Source: Acanthopleura granulata (Eukaryota; Mollusca; Polyplacophora; Chitonida; Chitonidae). Taken from it: DNA of 64,000 nt. A program made the translations under genes and the position numbers. The notes under the pieces are model-generated. The model did no database searches. It worked only from the letters and a program-made list of their open reading frames with translations, and had not been told where the DNA came from. Numbering within the stretch: the first letter of the stretch is position 1; each line of letters opens with the position of its first letter. Positions 10,890-24,254 of this stretch are shown one piece after another. Where the stretch lies: positions 10,171,306-10,235,305 of the forward strand of contig JABBOT010000001.1 of the NCBI GenBank assembly GCA_016165875.1. The letters run 5' to 3'.

Positions 10890-12805
10890 CAGTACTGCTC
10901 TCTTGTTTCCTTCTGTGACAGTACAATGCTTAGTACTGGTCTCTTGGTTCTGGCAGTGACAGGATTGTGTTCTGTACTGGTCTGTTTGTACCTTTAGTGA
11001 CAGGACAATGTTCAGTGCTGGTCTCTTGGTTCTGTCTGTGACAGGATAGTGGTCTGTACTGGTCTGGTTGCACCCTTAGTGACAGGACAATGTTCTGTGC
11101 TGGTCTCTTGGTTCCGTCATTGACAGGATTGTGTTCTGTACTGGTCTGGTTGCACCCTTAGTGACAGGACAATGTTCTGTGCTGGTCTCTTGGTTCTGTC
11201 CGTGCAGGATTGTGTTCTGTACTGGTCTGGGTGCACCCTTAGTGACAGGACAATGTTCATTGCTGGTCTCTTGGTTCTGTCCGTGCAGGATTGTGTTCTG
11301 TACTGGTCTGGTTGCACCCTTAGTGACAGGACAATGTTCTGTGCTGGTCTCTTGGTTCTGTCTGTGACAGGATAGTGGTCTGTACTGGTCTGGTTGCACC
11401 CTTGGTGACAGGAAAATGTTCAGTGCTGGTCTCTTGGTTTCGTCTGTGACAGGATAGTGGTCTGTACTGGTCTGGTTGCACCCTTAGTGACAGGACCATG
11501 TTCTTTGCTGGTCTCTTGGTTCCGTCAGTGACAGGACAATGTTCTGTACTGGTCTGGTTGCACCCTTAGTGACAGAACAATGTTCTGTGCTGGTCTCTTG
11601 GTTCTGTCAGTGACATGATTGTGTTCTGTACTGGTCTGGTTGCACCCTTAGTGACAGGACAATGTTCTGTACTGGTCTCTTGGTTCTGTCTGTGACAGGA
11701 TAGTGGTCTGTACTGGTCTGGTTGCACCCTTAGTGACAGGACAATGTTCTGTGCTGGTCTCTTGGTTCTGTCTGTGACAGGATAGTGGTCTGTACTGGTC
11801 TGGTTGCACCCTTGGTGACAGGACAATGTTCAGTGCTGGTCTCTTGGTTCTGTCCGTGCAGGATTGTGTTCTGTACTGGTCTGGTTGCACCCTTAGTGAC
11901 AGGACAATGTTCATTGCTGGTCTCTTGGTTCTGTCTGTGACAGGATAGTGGTCTGTATTGGTCTGTTTGTACCTTTAGTGACAGGACAATGTTCTGTGCT
12001 GGTCTCTTGGTTTCTTCTGTGACAGGATAGTGGTCTGTACTGGTCTGGTTGCACCCTTAGTGACAGGAAAATGTTCTGTGCTGGTCTCTTGGTTCTGTCT
12101 GTGACAGGATAGTGGTCTGTATTGGTCTGTTTGTACCTTTAGTGACAGGACAATGTTCTGTGCTGGTCTCTTGGTTTCTTCTGTGACAGGATAGTGGTCT
12201 GTACTGGTCTGGTTGCACCCTTGGTGACAGGTCAATGTTCTATGCTGATCTCTTGGTTATGTCTGTGACAGGATTGTGTTCTGTACTGGTCTGGTTGCAC
12301 CCTTAGTGACAGGACAATGTTGTGTACTGGTCTCTTGGTTTCGTCTGTGACGGGATAGTGGTCTGTACTGGTCTGGTTGCACCCTTGGTGACAGGACAAT
12401 GTTCAGTGCTGGTCTTTTGGTTCTGTCTGTGACAGGATTGTGTTCTGTACTGGTCTGGTTGCACCCTTAGTGACAGGACAATGTTCTGTGCTGATCTCTT
12501 GGTTTCGTCTGTGACAGAATAGTGGTCTGTACTGGTCTGGTTGCACCCTTAGTGACAGGACAATGTTCTGTGCTGGTCTCTTGGTTCTGTCTGTGACAGG
12601 ATAGTGGTCTGCACTGGTCTGGTTGCACCCTTAGTGACAGGACAATGTTCTGTGCTGGTCTCTTGGTTCTGTCTGTGACAGGATTGTGTTCTGTACTGGT
12701 CTGGTTGCACCCTTAGTGACAGGACCATGTTCAGTGCTGGTCTCTTGGTTCTGTCTGTGACAGTACAATGTTCTGTGCTGCTTTCTTTTGTGACATAATG
12801 TTGGA
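10890..12805. repeat. 82-bp satellite made of two diverged 41-bp halves, about 23 copies
   Basis: The repeat period is about 82 bp. Each unit has two 41-bp halves of common origin: one reads TGCTGGTCTCTTGGTTCTG, the other TACTGGTCTGGTTGCACCC, and both end with GTGACAGGA. Edge units are more degraded. Because the period is not a multiple of three, apparent reading frames on both strands are periodic artefacts. Confidence 0.93.
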
Positions 12806-14065
12806 TGTAATTTGTTACATATAAGTAATATGTTAATAGGGAAGCTTGTCATTTAGTTGATAGGTTAAGATTCACTGTCTTTGATTAGTCATAATTTATA
12901 CCGGGTTGTCATGTTGAATGTGTTTTCTTTATCCTTTGTTTATTATTCCTGTTAATTTCTGTCATTCAACGATATTAAGTGTTTTCTGACTTTTTGGTGG
13001 AGTATGTTGTCTATATGTACATGTACATGTATGTGTTTATGGGAAAATTTGGAGTGCCTGAAAACTACATGTAACATAAGCGAAAACCAGTTGCCTTGAA
13101 GTTGTATTTATAAATGTTACTCAAAATACAGGAAGTTTATATGTACATAAATATATATTTGCTCAAAGTGGAAAGACTGTTCTCATCTCAGCTGTTATTG
13201 ATTATACTGTTTGTGATGAAACAAAAACATATCAAGAGTCTTGACATGTATGATATTAAATGACTTTGAATGTGTGGCAGAAAAAGGGTATCAGGCTTTA
13301 TTATTTGTATTTAGGTTAAATGTCATGATTTCCTTCACCATTAAAGGTGATATTTCACTTCATTTTATTATGTTCCAATCCAAGCATAGAAGGATTACAT
13401 CATATTTCAAGTTTACTCAGTTGTCACATTCATAGGTCATTCAAGAAGATCAACATCATACAAAAGGTCATGTGTATGTTATCGTGTTAAAGCCATGTCT
13501 TTGAATGCTTACAGCTAAGGGCTATACTAAAACTTTACCTGCATAAAACCATGACATTGTTCAAATACAACCAATAGAATATTGCTTAGTGAAGGTTGAA
13601 TGCATGAAATATCATTCTCGTGGAAGGTGGAAATGTGCCTTCGCCTTCCACCTTCACTGTGCAGTATCCTCTATTTCCTGCACTCTTGATGTTCTGGTTA
13701 CCTGCATAGGTAAATGTTTGTCCTGTGTGGATGTTTCCTACATGATTCTAAAATGTATTCACCTTGATTATATTGAAATTATATACTGTAAATGCCTTTT
13801 TATTTGCGTGGTACTAACATATTTGGATTTTGCGGCAAACACATTTACTTGAAAATCAGTGCCATCGAATATAAAACCCATGCGTTTCATATATACTTGT
13901 ATTCTGCAGTGCAGTGGGTGTACTTGTTAAACAAATGAAGGACAATGTATGTATTTTAGTTAAATACTACAAAGTAATTTATTAATGTAGCATGCATTAC
14001 AGTTATAAATTTGTTAACAAGCACTACAGTTCTAATACTTTTTGAAGCACGTTAAATAGAAATAC
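12806..14065. other. No gene recognised
   Basis: AT-rich sequence between the dimeric satellite and the transposase remnant. It contains several ACATGTA motifs (around 13019-13031) but no exon or repeat I could identify. Confidence 0.5.
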
Positions 14066-14742
14066 CTAATCAGAATGTATTCCGGCTTTCACAAATCCAG
14101 CTTGGATCAAATCCCGTCTCTTGCTGATTATGTTGTGAAACTTTATAATCCATCGGGCATGAATTGGCTTCAGTGTTAAGGTGCGTGTATCCACATGTCT
14201 GTCTTCAAGCTGGGTCATAACTTGATTACCACCCCTGGAAACAGCTCTTTCTTTCATCTTTAAACTCTTTGTTGACTGAGAGGTCAAGCGTCTGGAGACG
14301 GTCAGTACAGCATGCTGGTACAAAAACACAATAGATATGGTTTAGCTGCAACTTGGCTATTAAGTCTTCCCCCTGGTGAGCACTGAATACGTCAAAAATG
14401 GCCAAACACTTCTGGTGGGTCTTAGTCTTAAGTCTTTCCACTGTTTCTTGCAGTAAGGAATAATGACTTCGTCCACATACCTCAGCTGAGAGGAAAATTT
14501 TGGGCAGCACTTGCTATGCGAATTTCCACGGCAGTTCGAGCAATCTTAGCTCTTGTCTTGTCATCACAGCTGTTATAGTCACCGCGCTTGCGTTTTCTGG
14601 GATTTTCTGCCATTACAACATCTGCAGCATCATTGGCAGCCTGAATGGTTTCAGCCTCTTCTGCAGACTGACTGGTCTGTGGATTTGGTAGACCGGGAGT
14701 CTTGGCAGGGTTTGTTAGGGTTATCCATTTCCACAAAAACAT
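14066..14742 (-). pseudogene. pogo/Tigger-like (DDE_1) transposase, internally deleted and frameshifted
   Basis: Read on the minus strand, the N-terminal part (from 14742) has a basic stretch and the DNA-binding-type segment KTRAKIARTAVEI...AAQNF. Around 14490-14510 it jumps, with a frame change, straight to the catalytic C-terminal half: CLAIFDVFSAHQ, VFVPACCTDRLQTLD and LSVNKEFKD. A second frame change near 14240 leads to HARWIIKFHN and GFVKAGI, the usual end of the family. Of the three catalytic acidic residues, the two in IFDVF and LQTLD are present; the region with the first is missing. I conclude this is a dead DNA-transposon copy. No terminal inverted repeats were identified. Family assignment is from the LQ-LDLSVNK/FK pattern and is fairly secure at superfamily level. 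Confidence 0.82.
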
Positions 14743-17724
14743 TTCGTTACGGTACTAATTGACTGTCTTATCAGGTGAAAGAAGAATGATTCCTGTTGAA
14801 ATCTACAGTGCCTTATATTTCTGAGAAATTTACTCAAATCTGCCACAGTTCACTCAAAGTTTCACTCACACTGCTGATGCATGAGAATTAAACAGTGGGA
14901 TTTATTTATATCAGGTTTAATCCTTCGTCATTGAGTGACATGAATATTTGTTCCCAAGGCAGGTAAGGGCTTCGTCTCATAAAGATTAGCAGTCTTCAAA
15001 AGATTAGAAGAGGATTAATTTCCTTTGCCTGATCAAGTTACTGTATTGTATAGAATTTTTGTCACATCTTTAAATGATAACATTGTTACTTGAATACTTG
15101 AATTGTTTTATTACTTGATGTTTCTGTATTTAAGTTTGATTTTCATTTATCAGTTGTCAAAAAATTCTGTTAAGATGCGCGAAAGTTGATTCCCATGAAT
15201 GTGTCTTCTTACCAAATCCGCAAAAGTTTATGCCCGCGAATAAAAAGGCATTTACAGTACATGCAGGCCAAGAGGGTTTTATTTAAATCTGTCTTGTTTG
15301 TTTAGCATCGGTGGGTTTATAAGGCATGTTTCTTTTTTTTTTGTTGTTGTTGTTTCTTGTTTTGTTTAACTCCATGAACGATGTATTACTGCATGCATTT
15401 GTGCTGTCTAACACAGTTTTCCATGTTCAGATGGTATATGTTGCTGAAGTGCTATTAGAACGTATCTTAAAAACACTATAGAGAATTAAAGACAGTCTTT
15501 ATCCATTTATTTCAATTTTATAATTAACTTGGTTTTAGATATTTTGGTACTTGCCAGTAAGCATGATGCATACATTGAAGTAATCACCATAGTCTTGTGC
15601 TGAGGGGTGTTGTCTACAAATTTACCTGCTCACTGTAACAGACAGAACTCAGTACTTCAATTACTTCCATCATGTCAGGGGTTGTGGGTTTTCTTCAGGC
15701 TTTGCTCCGTTTCTTCCCACCATAGTGCTGGCTCTGTTGGAGTTTAAACAGCGACTTGTGTTTCTTATGACTGACTTTCTGTTTCATAGACCATGAACAA
15801 CTTGAATATAGGTCTGCATCAACACTTAGTGCAAATGTACGTTAATTTTGCAATTAAAAGCTATTATTTCAGCAGGTATTTTGGTAGAAGTGGAAAGCCA
15901 TGCTCTGGGCAGGTATTCTTGTGCAATTGAAAAGAGATGACAGGGATGAAAAGCCATTAGAAATTTTGGCAGAAATACATCTGTTCTGCAACTGTTCCAC
16001 TGATACACTTGCTAAATGCAATGGGAGCTAGCAATCCAGACTTCGTTGTCTGGCAGGCTAAAATCTGCAGAATTCCTGCTGTTCTTAACATTGCCATCCT
16101 TTGTAGCCGACTTGCGTTAATAGGTTACGTGCAATAAAGGTCATGTGACTGCTGATCAGCCTATCAATGCTGTGCATCCGGCATATTTGACAACAAGCTA
16201 TCGCTGACAGCATGGTTAGGGTCTGATAGGCTCGCAAAGACACTGGGCTTAAACAAAAACTACATGGGGTGGGGTTTTCACGGTACAGTATTTGAGGACT
16301 TGCCTGCTCATCAGAAGAACGAACAGATATTGGAAAGCAAACTCTGTTATTTACAGAAGAAGACTCGTGAGTGGTTGGGCAGCGCTTTTTTCATAAAGTG
16401 AGCGTGAAGACTGGAAAAACGTCAGGTTGTGTCTCAGGTTATTGACATGTGGCATGTAGAGAAGCCCCGAAGTTGATATGCTTATAGCGTAATTCAATAT
16501 TCATGAAGCCAATACAAATAGACAGATCGGCAGATTATTTATGAAACAGTTTTTTTCATATCTAGGCCTACTGTTATTTAGATAAATTAAAACGCCTTTG
16601 CCACTTGAAGGCAAGAAACAAAACTAACGGCGCATTTTAATTTGCATTTCTTGTGACAAACACCCTGAAAACATAGGTTTATAAATATCAGTAGTCCTAG
16701 GTAATTATTTATGGTAAATGTATTATGTAAGCCTGCCCCTCTGCACACTGTTTAATATGATTTCGACTTATATGTATATCTAAATGTGTGTTTTGGTTAT
16801 CGATTGTGTGTGTGTGTAAAGGCTTTTTACATAGGCCTAATGGGTGTGACTACATCTAAAGGCATCTGAGTAGTGTTACCTTACCCATTTCCAGTTAAAC
16901 TGTACCCCACAATGTCAAGAGAGATGTTCAATAAAGCCATTGTGTACAAATATTATTAAGGTACTCCACAAGTTAAAATGTATGCATGTCTATAGTACCT
17001 TTTATTCTGCTCGATACTGGACACACATGGACATCTTAAAACTGCACATGAGCAGGGCATTCACATTGGAAAACTGAACTTCACAACAGCCTGTGTATTG
17101 CTGTGCACCAGAGGTATCCGCAAACGTGGCGGAACCTCGTTTTGAGGGAGGCTATGACACGTATTGCATGCAACCTATAGTGATGTTTCAAATAATCATG
17201 TCACATATAGATTTTTTGAGTGAAAGTTGCTTAAATTATGATTAAATCTGAAGAAATGTTTGCTTGTTGTCCCAGTAAACCTCATCATATGGCTCCATAT
17301 AGCATATAACACACAACATAGCGGCCTTGCCATTTGCTTGCCTTTCTGTCTAACATGGGTATGATAGAAATGTTATTCTCGTGCTATATACATGTATAAA
17401 AAAAAGTGCGCTATCAACAGTTAAGAATCTTGAATGATGCATTGCTGTGTTACATTTGTAGACTAGGTGTTGGCTACAAATCCTGGCTCACATCATTGTT
17501 TCAAATTTGTCAAATGGCTAATAATGTCTGTCCCTTTAGACCTACAATATCTGCTACATGTAACTGATTTGCTTTGCACGCTCAAGTTGTAAATAAAGTC
17601 ATATGGAGTTGTTGCTTCATTGTGAATTCAATCTCTCAGATCGGCTTGGTACATTATGTACTTATTGTGATATTGGTTTTTGTGTATGAGTTTTGTACAA
17701 TCAGGACCAGAGAGGATATCATCA
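14743..17724. other. No gene recognised, one SINE fragment
   Basis: Nearly 3 kb without a recognisable exon. A SINE fragment lies at 15681-15745. A short TG run occurs at about 16807-16818. Confidence 0.5.
15681..15745 (+). mobile_element. tRNA-derived SINE, core fragment
   Basis: Short degraded match to the SINE core: GTGGGTTTTCTTCAGGCTTT followed by CGTTTCTTCCCACCATAGTG and CTGGCTCTG. Neither the head nor the TAAA tail is clear. Confidence 0.6.
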
Positions 17725-17935
17725 TGGTACATGTATACCCTAGTGTAACACATGGCACAGTACCATTAGCGCAGTGAGCAGAAAGGTTGTGGTACAGGAT
17801 GGGGTCTGTACGTATAATCATGATACATGTACTCTACATAGCCTACACTGAAATACTTACTTCATGACACAGTACCATCATTGTAGTGAGCAGAAAGGTC
17901 TGCATACAGGGTGGTGTCTGTACCACAAAGGTTAG
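17725..17935. repeat. Tandem duplication, about 112-bp period, two copies
   Basis: Two diverged copies share ATGGCACAGTACCAT / ATGACACAGTACCAT, GTGAGCAGAAAGGT and GTCTGTAC, with ACATGTA sequence before each. Confidence 0.7.
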
Positions 17936-17985
17936 CCTACAGTATTTGTATTACTGTTCCGTATCTTGTGGCGTGATGGATTTTG

Positions 17986-18193
17986 GCACTGAGCAGCTAC
18001 CGGTTGGCGTATTCTTTTCCATTTGATCTTTGGTTGCGATGCTGAGGAGCTACCCATTAGGGCCTATTCTTTTACGTTTGATCTTTGGTTGTGGGGCTGA
18101 GCAGCTACCGGTGGGCATATTCTTTTCCATTTGATCTTTGATTGCGATGCTGAGCAGCTATCCATTGGCCTGTTCTTTTACATTTGATCTTCT
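17986..18193. repeat. 53-bp tandem repeat, four copies in an alternating pattern
   Basis: Four units share GCTGAGCAGCTA, then TATTCTTTT and TTTGATCTTTG. Units 1 and 3 are most alike (ACCGGT), and units 2 and 4 are most alike (CCCATT or TCCATT), suggesting duplication as a 106-bp dimer. Confidence 0.8.
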
Positions 18194-19589
18194 CAGAAGA
18201 GAATCAAACCTGCGACTTAATTCTTGCATAAGCTCGCGTATCTGCTGCATACATGAGAACCGGAGTCCTTGTAACTTGAGGACCAAATAGGATTAGGCCA
18301 ACAAGTGATTTAACCCGATGCTGGGAACTTGTCATTCTCATTCATCTGCCTTATTTTGCCATAACTTGGATGAACCATGTATTCTTCCTGCGTGGAAGGA
18401 CCAAAGCACCACTGGTTTCTGCTGCGTTAGCTACATGTACACGGGCAGATTCAATCAGTAGGCTAGCTTACACTCAGATGCCTCTCTGGCACTTCAAACA
18501 AGAACAGCTTGGACAATTAAAACAGCTGACACCGTGTTATAGTCAGTGGTTTATGGATTAGTTCTAGATGACAAGAATTATTTATTCATTTCATTCGGTT
18601 TGGGTAGGTGGGGGGGGGGGTGCGATAATACTGAACTTACGAATTTGTCACTTATACACTGCATGACAGATGTATGGGAGGAGGAAAGCTTAACGTCCAG
18701 TGAAGACCAGGAACATGCACTGTGTGCCATCCACGGCCTGTTGTCTGAAGAAGAGTGAAATCTGACTCCCTTTCAGAGCTTTGAAATAAATCAGGATAGC
18801 ATGTTATAGACAGGCATGTTAAGTACCTCACTACCACCTGCTCCCGAGATAATTATGAAAACTTGTTCTTATTATTTTAAATCCACGCCTTATAGTTTGT
18901 ATATGAGCCTCCACAATTACAGTTGGTGTATGGTACAGGTGTTAATTTTTCTTGATGAAATTCCCTGCTGAAATGCCTAATTACAGCAATTAAAACTACA
19001 TGTGGAGACAAACAACATATATAGGTGATGAAATGTCTTTCCTTGCAATGACTTCATTTGAATAAATCATATTTTGAACACGCTTAGCTCACAGAAGACA
19101 TCACTCCTTACAACTTGTCAGGTAGGTCAGTACAGGAGAGAATCAACTACTATGAGGACATTGAGATTCTGTAAGCCTATGGTAAGCAATGGCTCTTCAC
19201 ATCCCGGCCTCGAAACTGTAGGTCAGCAATTATCACAGCCAAGCGTCTTCAGGAAACAACTAACACTGCGAGTTCAACAGTTTCCTGGGTACAATTACAA
19301 TACCCAACACGATTTACCTGACTAATAAAAATGGCTGCCACATGTATATGGGACGTGACTACTAGGGATTACCATCTAGCTGAAGCACCAATGGTTTGCC
19401 TGCTGCATAGGATTATATATTTAGAAGAATGAACTACGTTTAAATAAAGTATGCATCACTGAAAAGGCCAATTTGTGCTGATTTCATGCAAATATGGTCT
19501 TCTTTTACACTGATTAAAATCGCAATAAAGACTGAGGTGATACAGCAGACTTTTTGAACAGATATTTGTATTTCCACATTAAATACAGA
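18194..19589. other. No gene recognised
   Basis: Contains a G10 homopolymer near 18611. Short open frames at 18370-18758 have no recognisable homology or clear splice signals. Confidence 0.45.
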
Positions 19590-19775
19590 TACAGGTGTGG
19601 TACTACATATATATTCACGTAGAACAGACTTATAAAAATCAGAGGAAGTTCAGACGGGAAACAGTATGTGACGTCACTGTGCTTCATTGTGTTTAACATG
19701 GTCCAAAATGTCCATCTTTATTTCCATTTTAATCAGTGCAAGAAATGGCAAAAAATATATGACCATATTTGGATG
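19590..19775. repeat. Dispersed repeat family B, copy 1
   Basis: Matches 63660-63880 on the same strand: ATACAGGTGTGGTACTAC, ATATTCACGTAGAACA, GTGACGTCACTGTGCTTCA (GTGACATCACTATGCTTCA in the other copy), ATGGTCCAAAA, and ATCTTTATTTCC. Divergence includes small indels, and no shared reading frame is evident. Confidence 0.75.
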
Positions 19776-20910
19776 GTAGCCTTTTAGGTGATAGGTAACG
19801 TTTAATCCCTTAAGAAAAATTGATTCTGGATAGACTGATCACTTTACATCACGGCATCAGATTCACAGGGCCTCAGTACACTGACAGCCATCACGTCATA
19901 TACACTGGAATAGCCAAAGCTTGTGCTGATCCTACAAATGGTATATATAGGTTTTCTTGGTCATTTTTTTGTACTGTCTGAAAATTTCTTAACTGATAAA
20001 TCACACTTTTTCTTCTGCAGGAGAAAGAGAGAGAAATGAGGTGAAATAGTGTGTGGTATTCACTGAGAAATTTGGGCAAACATTTTGGGTTAGCTTTGTC
20101 AAACAGATAGCAGATAGCAAAATTAAAAAATTTTCTTAAATGAGAAAATATAAGAAATTTCTTATTTTGTCTCTTAAGCAAGAATTATTTTCTTAAATTT
20201 TAAGACATGTCTTCTTCGTTGGAAGATAAATATCATAAAGCTGAAAATTTTTCTTAATTTTTCTTAAGAAACACCTACAGGTTTAGAGTTTCAAAAACGG
20301 TGTTTCGGTTAAAGTATGTTCAGCCCTCTGCAAAGTCAGCACCAAATAGTCTTCATTTAGATTATGCTATGTATGTACTTTACACTGATTTACCTTTCTC
20401 TGATCTGGATAAGAGAACGTGTTTTCTCAATTAAGAAATTTTAAGAGTGTACAAGAAAATTAATTTTGACTTCGACATCATCTTGTAAGAAATTTCTTGT
20501 AGAATAGATTTCACCAAAATAAAACAAAAATGCACTGTATCTCACTGTATGAAGCCTCGCAAACAAAGGCTTTACCTGCATGAATATATGGCTGAAATAA
20601 TGCTGAAAAATGGCGTTTAACCACAATCATTCATTCATTCCCTGACAAGATTACGGTAAGACTGACAATGTTTAATGATATTGATTATGATCTTATAAAT
20701 GTTCACCATGGGACGAAGCCAGCTGTTGCCAGTTTTCCTCCTGTACTCTCTCCTGTATTGATTGACCCATCTGTACCGGGATGATGACTCTGTAAATAAT
20801 ATATAACCTCAGGCACACAACTTTCTCCAAAACTAATCAGTACTTTTTTTTTTCTTTTGTTACTTTAGCTCATGTATGACCTACACATTAATCAGTTCCA
20901 CCATCACAGG
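19776..20910. other. No gene recognised; AT-rich, rich in TTTCTTAA-type motifs
   Basis: Many TTTCTTAA / TTAAGAAA words and short palindromes such as AAGAAATTTCTT occur between 20120 and 20500. This could be a decayed AT-rich foldback element, but no boundaries could be set. Confidence 0.4.
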
Positions 20911-21068
20911 CCTTCAGCTGTGCGTGGGAAGGTCTGGAAGCAACCTGCGGATGGTCGTGGGTTTCCTCCCGGCTCTGCCCGGTTTCCTCCCACAATATCG
21001 CTGGCCGTTTTCGAATAAGTGAAATATTCTTGAGTACAGCGTAAAAACACCAATCAAACAAACTAACA
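20911..21068 (+). mobile_element. tRNA-derived SINE, 5'-truncated
   Basis: Starts within the middle of the element (GCGTGGGAAGGTCTGGAAGC), followed by GCTCTGCCCGGTTTCCTCCC, GAAATATTCTTGAGTACAGC and CACCAATCAAACAAAC at the tail. Confidence 0.88.
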
Positions 21069-21547
21069 AAGACAGGCCTACAGCATTCCATTCCGCAGTC
21101 TTTGCAAACTGTTGTTTTATGTTGAGAATACTGATAATCATGCAGGTATTGTGTCCAGAGAAATGACTTAATATAACAATAGGAACTGTGAAAATTAATA
21201 CAATAAATCATATAAAATATGTGGCATCTTCCTTGTTAAAAAGAAAATTAAAAATTGTTAATAAATTGAACAAGCATGCTACCTTCGTAATTTATTACCT
21301 GTTGGCAATTGTGTCCATTATAAATATTCCAGCATAAGCAAGATTTAAGGGAATATATGAACCCTGGTGCTTTGTTGTGATCTATTACTACTGATCCACA
21401 AACAGAAGACATGCTGTCCAATTATAACGAGACTTATTTGTCATTTCCAGCAAACCGAAACTTTCACTGTTGTGTCATTGTACAAAATTTTAAGTACTTT
21501 AAGTGGGATGACAAATAAATTATTTTGACGGTTAGCAATGTAACTTC

Positions 21548-22855
21548 TACACTAGGCTGTGGTAGCTCCGAAACCAGACTAAGGCGCCTATCCACACCAG
21601 GCTAAGGTGATTCTCCACATCAGGGGAAGGTAGTTCTCCACACCAGGCTAAGGTGATTCTCCACACCAGGCTAAGGTGATTCTCCACACCAGGCTAAGGT
21701 GATTCTCCACACCAGGCTGTAGTAGTTCTCCACACCAGGCTAAGGTGATTCTCCACACCAGGCCAAGGTGGTTCTCCACATCAGGGTAAGATTGTTGTTC
21801 ACACCAGGCCAAGGTGGTTCTCCACACCAAGCTAACGTGGTTCTCCACACCAGGCTATGGTAGTTTTCCACACCAGGCTAAGGTGGTTGTCCACACCAGG
21901 GTAAGATTGTTGTTCACACCAGGCCAAGGTGGTTCTCCACACCAAGCTAACATGGTTCTCCACACCAGGCTATGGTAGTTTTCCACACCAGGCTAAGGTG
22001 GTTGTCCACACTAGGGTAAGATTGTTGTTCACACCAGGCCAAGGTGGTTCTCCACACCAGGCTAAGGTGGTTATCCACACCAAGCCAAGGTAGTTCTCCA
22101 CACCAGGCTATGATAGTTTTCCAAAGGCTAAGGTGGTTCTCCACACCAAGCCAAGGTGGTTCTCCACACCAAGCTAAGGTGGTTCTCCACACCAAGCTAA
22201 GGCGATTCACCACACAAGGTATAGGTAGTTCTCCACACCAGACTAAGGTGGTTCTACACATCAGGTAAAGGTGACTCTCCACACTAGGCTGATTTAGTTC
22301 TACACACCAGGCTAAGGTGGTTCTACACATCAGGTTAGCAGGCTAAGGTGGTTCTACACACCGGGTTACCAGGCTATAGTGGTTATTCAGACAAGGCCAA
22401 GGTAGTTCTCCACACCAGACTAAGGCAGTTCTCCACACCAGGCTAAGGTGGCCCTCCACACCAGGCTACAGTGGCTCTCCAAACCAGACAATGTGGTTCT
22501 CTGGCTCAGACTTAAGTAGTTCTCCACACCAGTCTATGGCTCTCCAGACCATGTTAAGCGGGTTCTCCACAGCAGGCTGAGGTAGCTCTCCAAACCGGGC
22601 TAAGGTAGCTTCCACACAAGGCTACATGCATGGCGGTTCTACACACCAGGTTGTAGTAGATTTCTGCACCATGCAAAGATAATTCTCCACACCAGGCTAG
22701 GATGGTTCTTCACATCACCCTAAGCTGGTTCTTCACACCAAGCAAAGGTAGTTCTTCAAACCAGGCCAATGTAGTTCTGGACACAAGGCTCCGCACCAGG
22801 CTACGGTATTTCTCACAACATGCTGTGATGTTGCTCAAACCATGCCTGAAGTGGT
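21548..22855. repeat. 23-bp tandem array, about 55-57 units
   Basis: Unit of 23 bp built on GTTCTCCACACCAGGCTAAG, with frequent point variants (GCTATGG, GCCAAGG) and some partial units. The right-hand end is more diverged. Apparent minus-strand open frames here are periodic artefacts. Confidence 0.93.
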
Positions 22856-24254
22856 TTCTACTGAGCTTCTATTCATACTGTTTGTACCCTTGAATAATCA
22901 CATATCTTCTGTAAGAAATCAAGTTATAAAGGCCATGATTTCTTATGCGAATATGTACTAGCTCTGTGCTATCTACATCGCAAGAACTAATGTGTATGTA
23001 CCTACTTTTACGATAATTCCTTAAGTTTCATGGCGAAGTTGGCATTTTGACTCGCTAGTTAAAACCATGATTCTGACATTGTGTTACATACCCCTCTATC
23101 ACTGATATATAATACTTGGTAACCATGTCAATCAATCAATCATTCAGTCATTGCTATTCAACATGAACTGAGTTTCTATTCAGTTGCACATCATGTTCCC
23201 AAAGGTCGGAACAATTATTACTATTATGCTAGTAACATAAGCTGTCAACAAAGCCTATTTTATCACTTTGAGCATTTATTGGTGTCTGAAAAATGCACAA
23301 TATTATAACGTTACAAATAAGTGTATATTTATATACATATATATAAATATGTATATATATACAGATAAATATATATATACAGAAACATACTTATAACATT
23401 TTTAGGATGAAAAGTGTATAAAAAAAGGGTAGCCAAAACAATGGTATATGTATTTGTGTAGATATTAATTTATAATTTCTTAAATTTTGCTTACAGGTGT
23501 TTCATTATATGCCGCATGAATTTACAAATAAACATACATGTGAACTGCCTTAAATGTATAGCCCTAACAAAAGACTTGATAGCATTAACGATCCTATATT
23601 AAAAGGTGTAAATCTTATAAAATATATGACATGCATGAATGAGTTCAACACTTTCAACTTTCCCAGACCATGAGAAGACTTCAAAACTGCAAATACACAT
23701 GTGACAGATAGTAAGTGAAGCTTAACTTCCATGCACTTTGGCTAAACTCACATGCTTCTATGTACACAGCCGTCATCCTTAATGATTCCATTTCCAACTT
23801 CTCAACATCTTGTATCCAAATGAATGATTATCTATTTTAGAACACTTTGTGGAAATGCATAACCTAAAACCTGGTTACAGCTCAGTGGCTGTGTTAGTCT
23901 CATGATATAACTCCTCCATTCGGAGCATTTCTAAAGCATACCTGAAGATGGATAAATACTGAATTTAATGTTAATTGTACTTGAATTCAACTCTCTGTTT
24001 GCTTGAAATGGTACTGTTAATAAAACTTAACACAAATTTAGAAGACATCTCATATCACACAAAGCCTTGGTTAACCTCACTCACTGTGGCAATCGTTTTG
24101 CTAAAATCCACAGTATTCTGTGCCCGAAAGCAATTTTCACGAAGATCATAAAGGATATATACAGGCGTCCCATCGGCTAACAGGTTTGTTGGTGTAATTT
24201 CACACAGGCCGAAAGCCAGTCCTGGGGGACAAGTTGTTATTGCCCAGTCTCCCC
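22856..24254. other. 3' flank of the RING gene; AT microsatellite
   Basis: Downstream of the minus-strand RING gene stop codon, so partly its 3' UTR. It holds a TA-rich microsatellite at about 23325-23386. No other coding sequence seen. Confidence 0.5.

Noticed and set aside
11076..12852. Minus- and plus-strand open frames of 60-107 codons
   Set aside because: Periodic products of the 82-bp satellite; several frames on both strands show the same repeating peptides.
21648..22330. Minus-strand frames rich in WCGE and LAWC
   Set aside because: Products of the 23-bp array; the frame rotates every unit.
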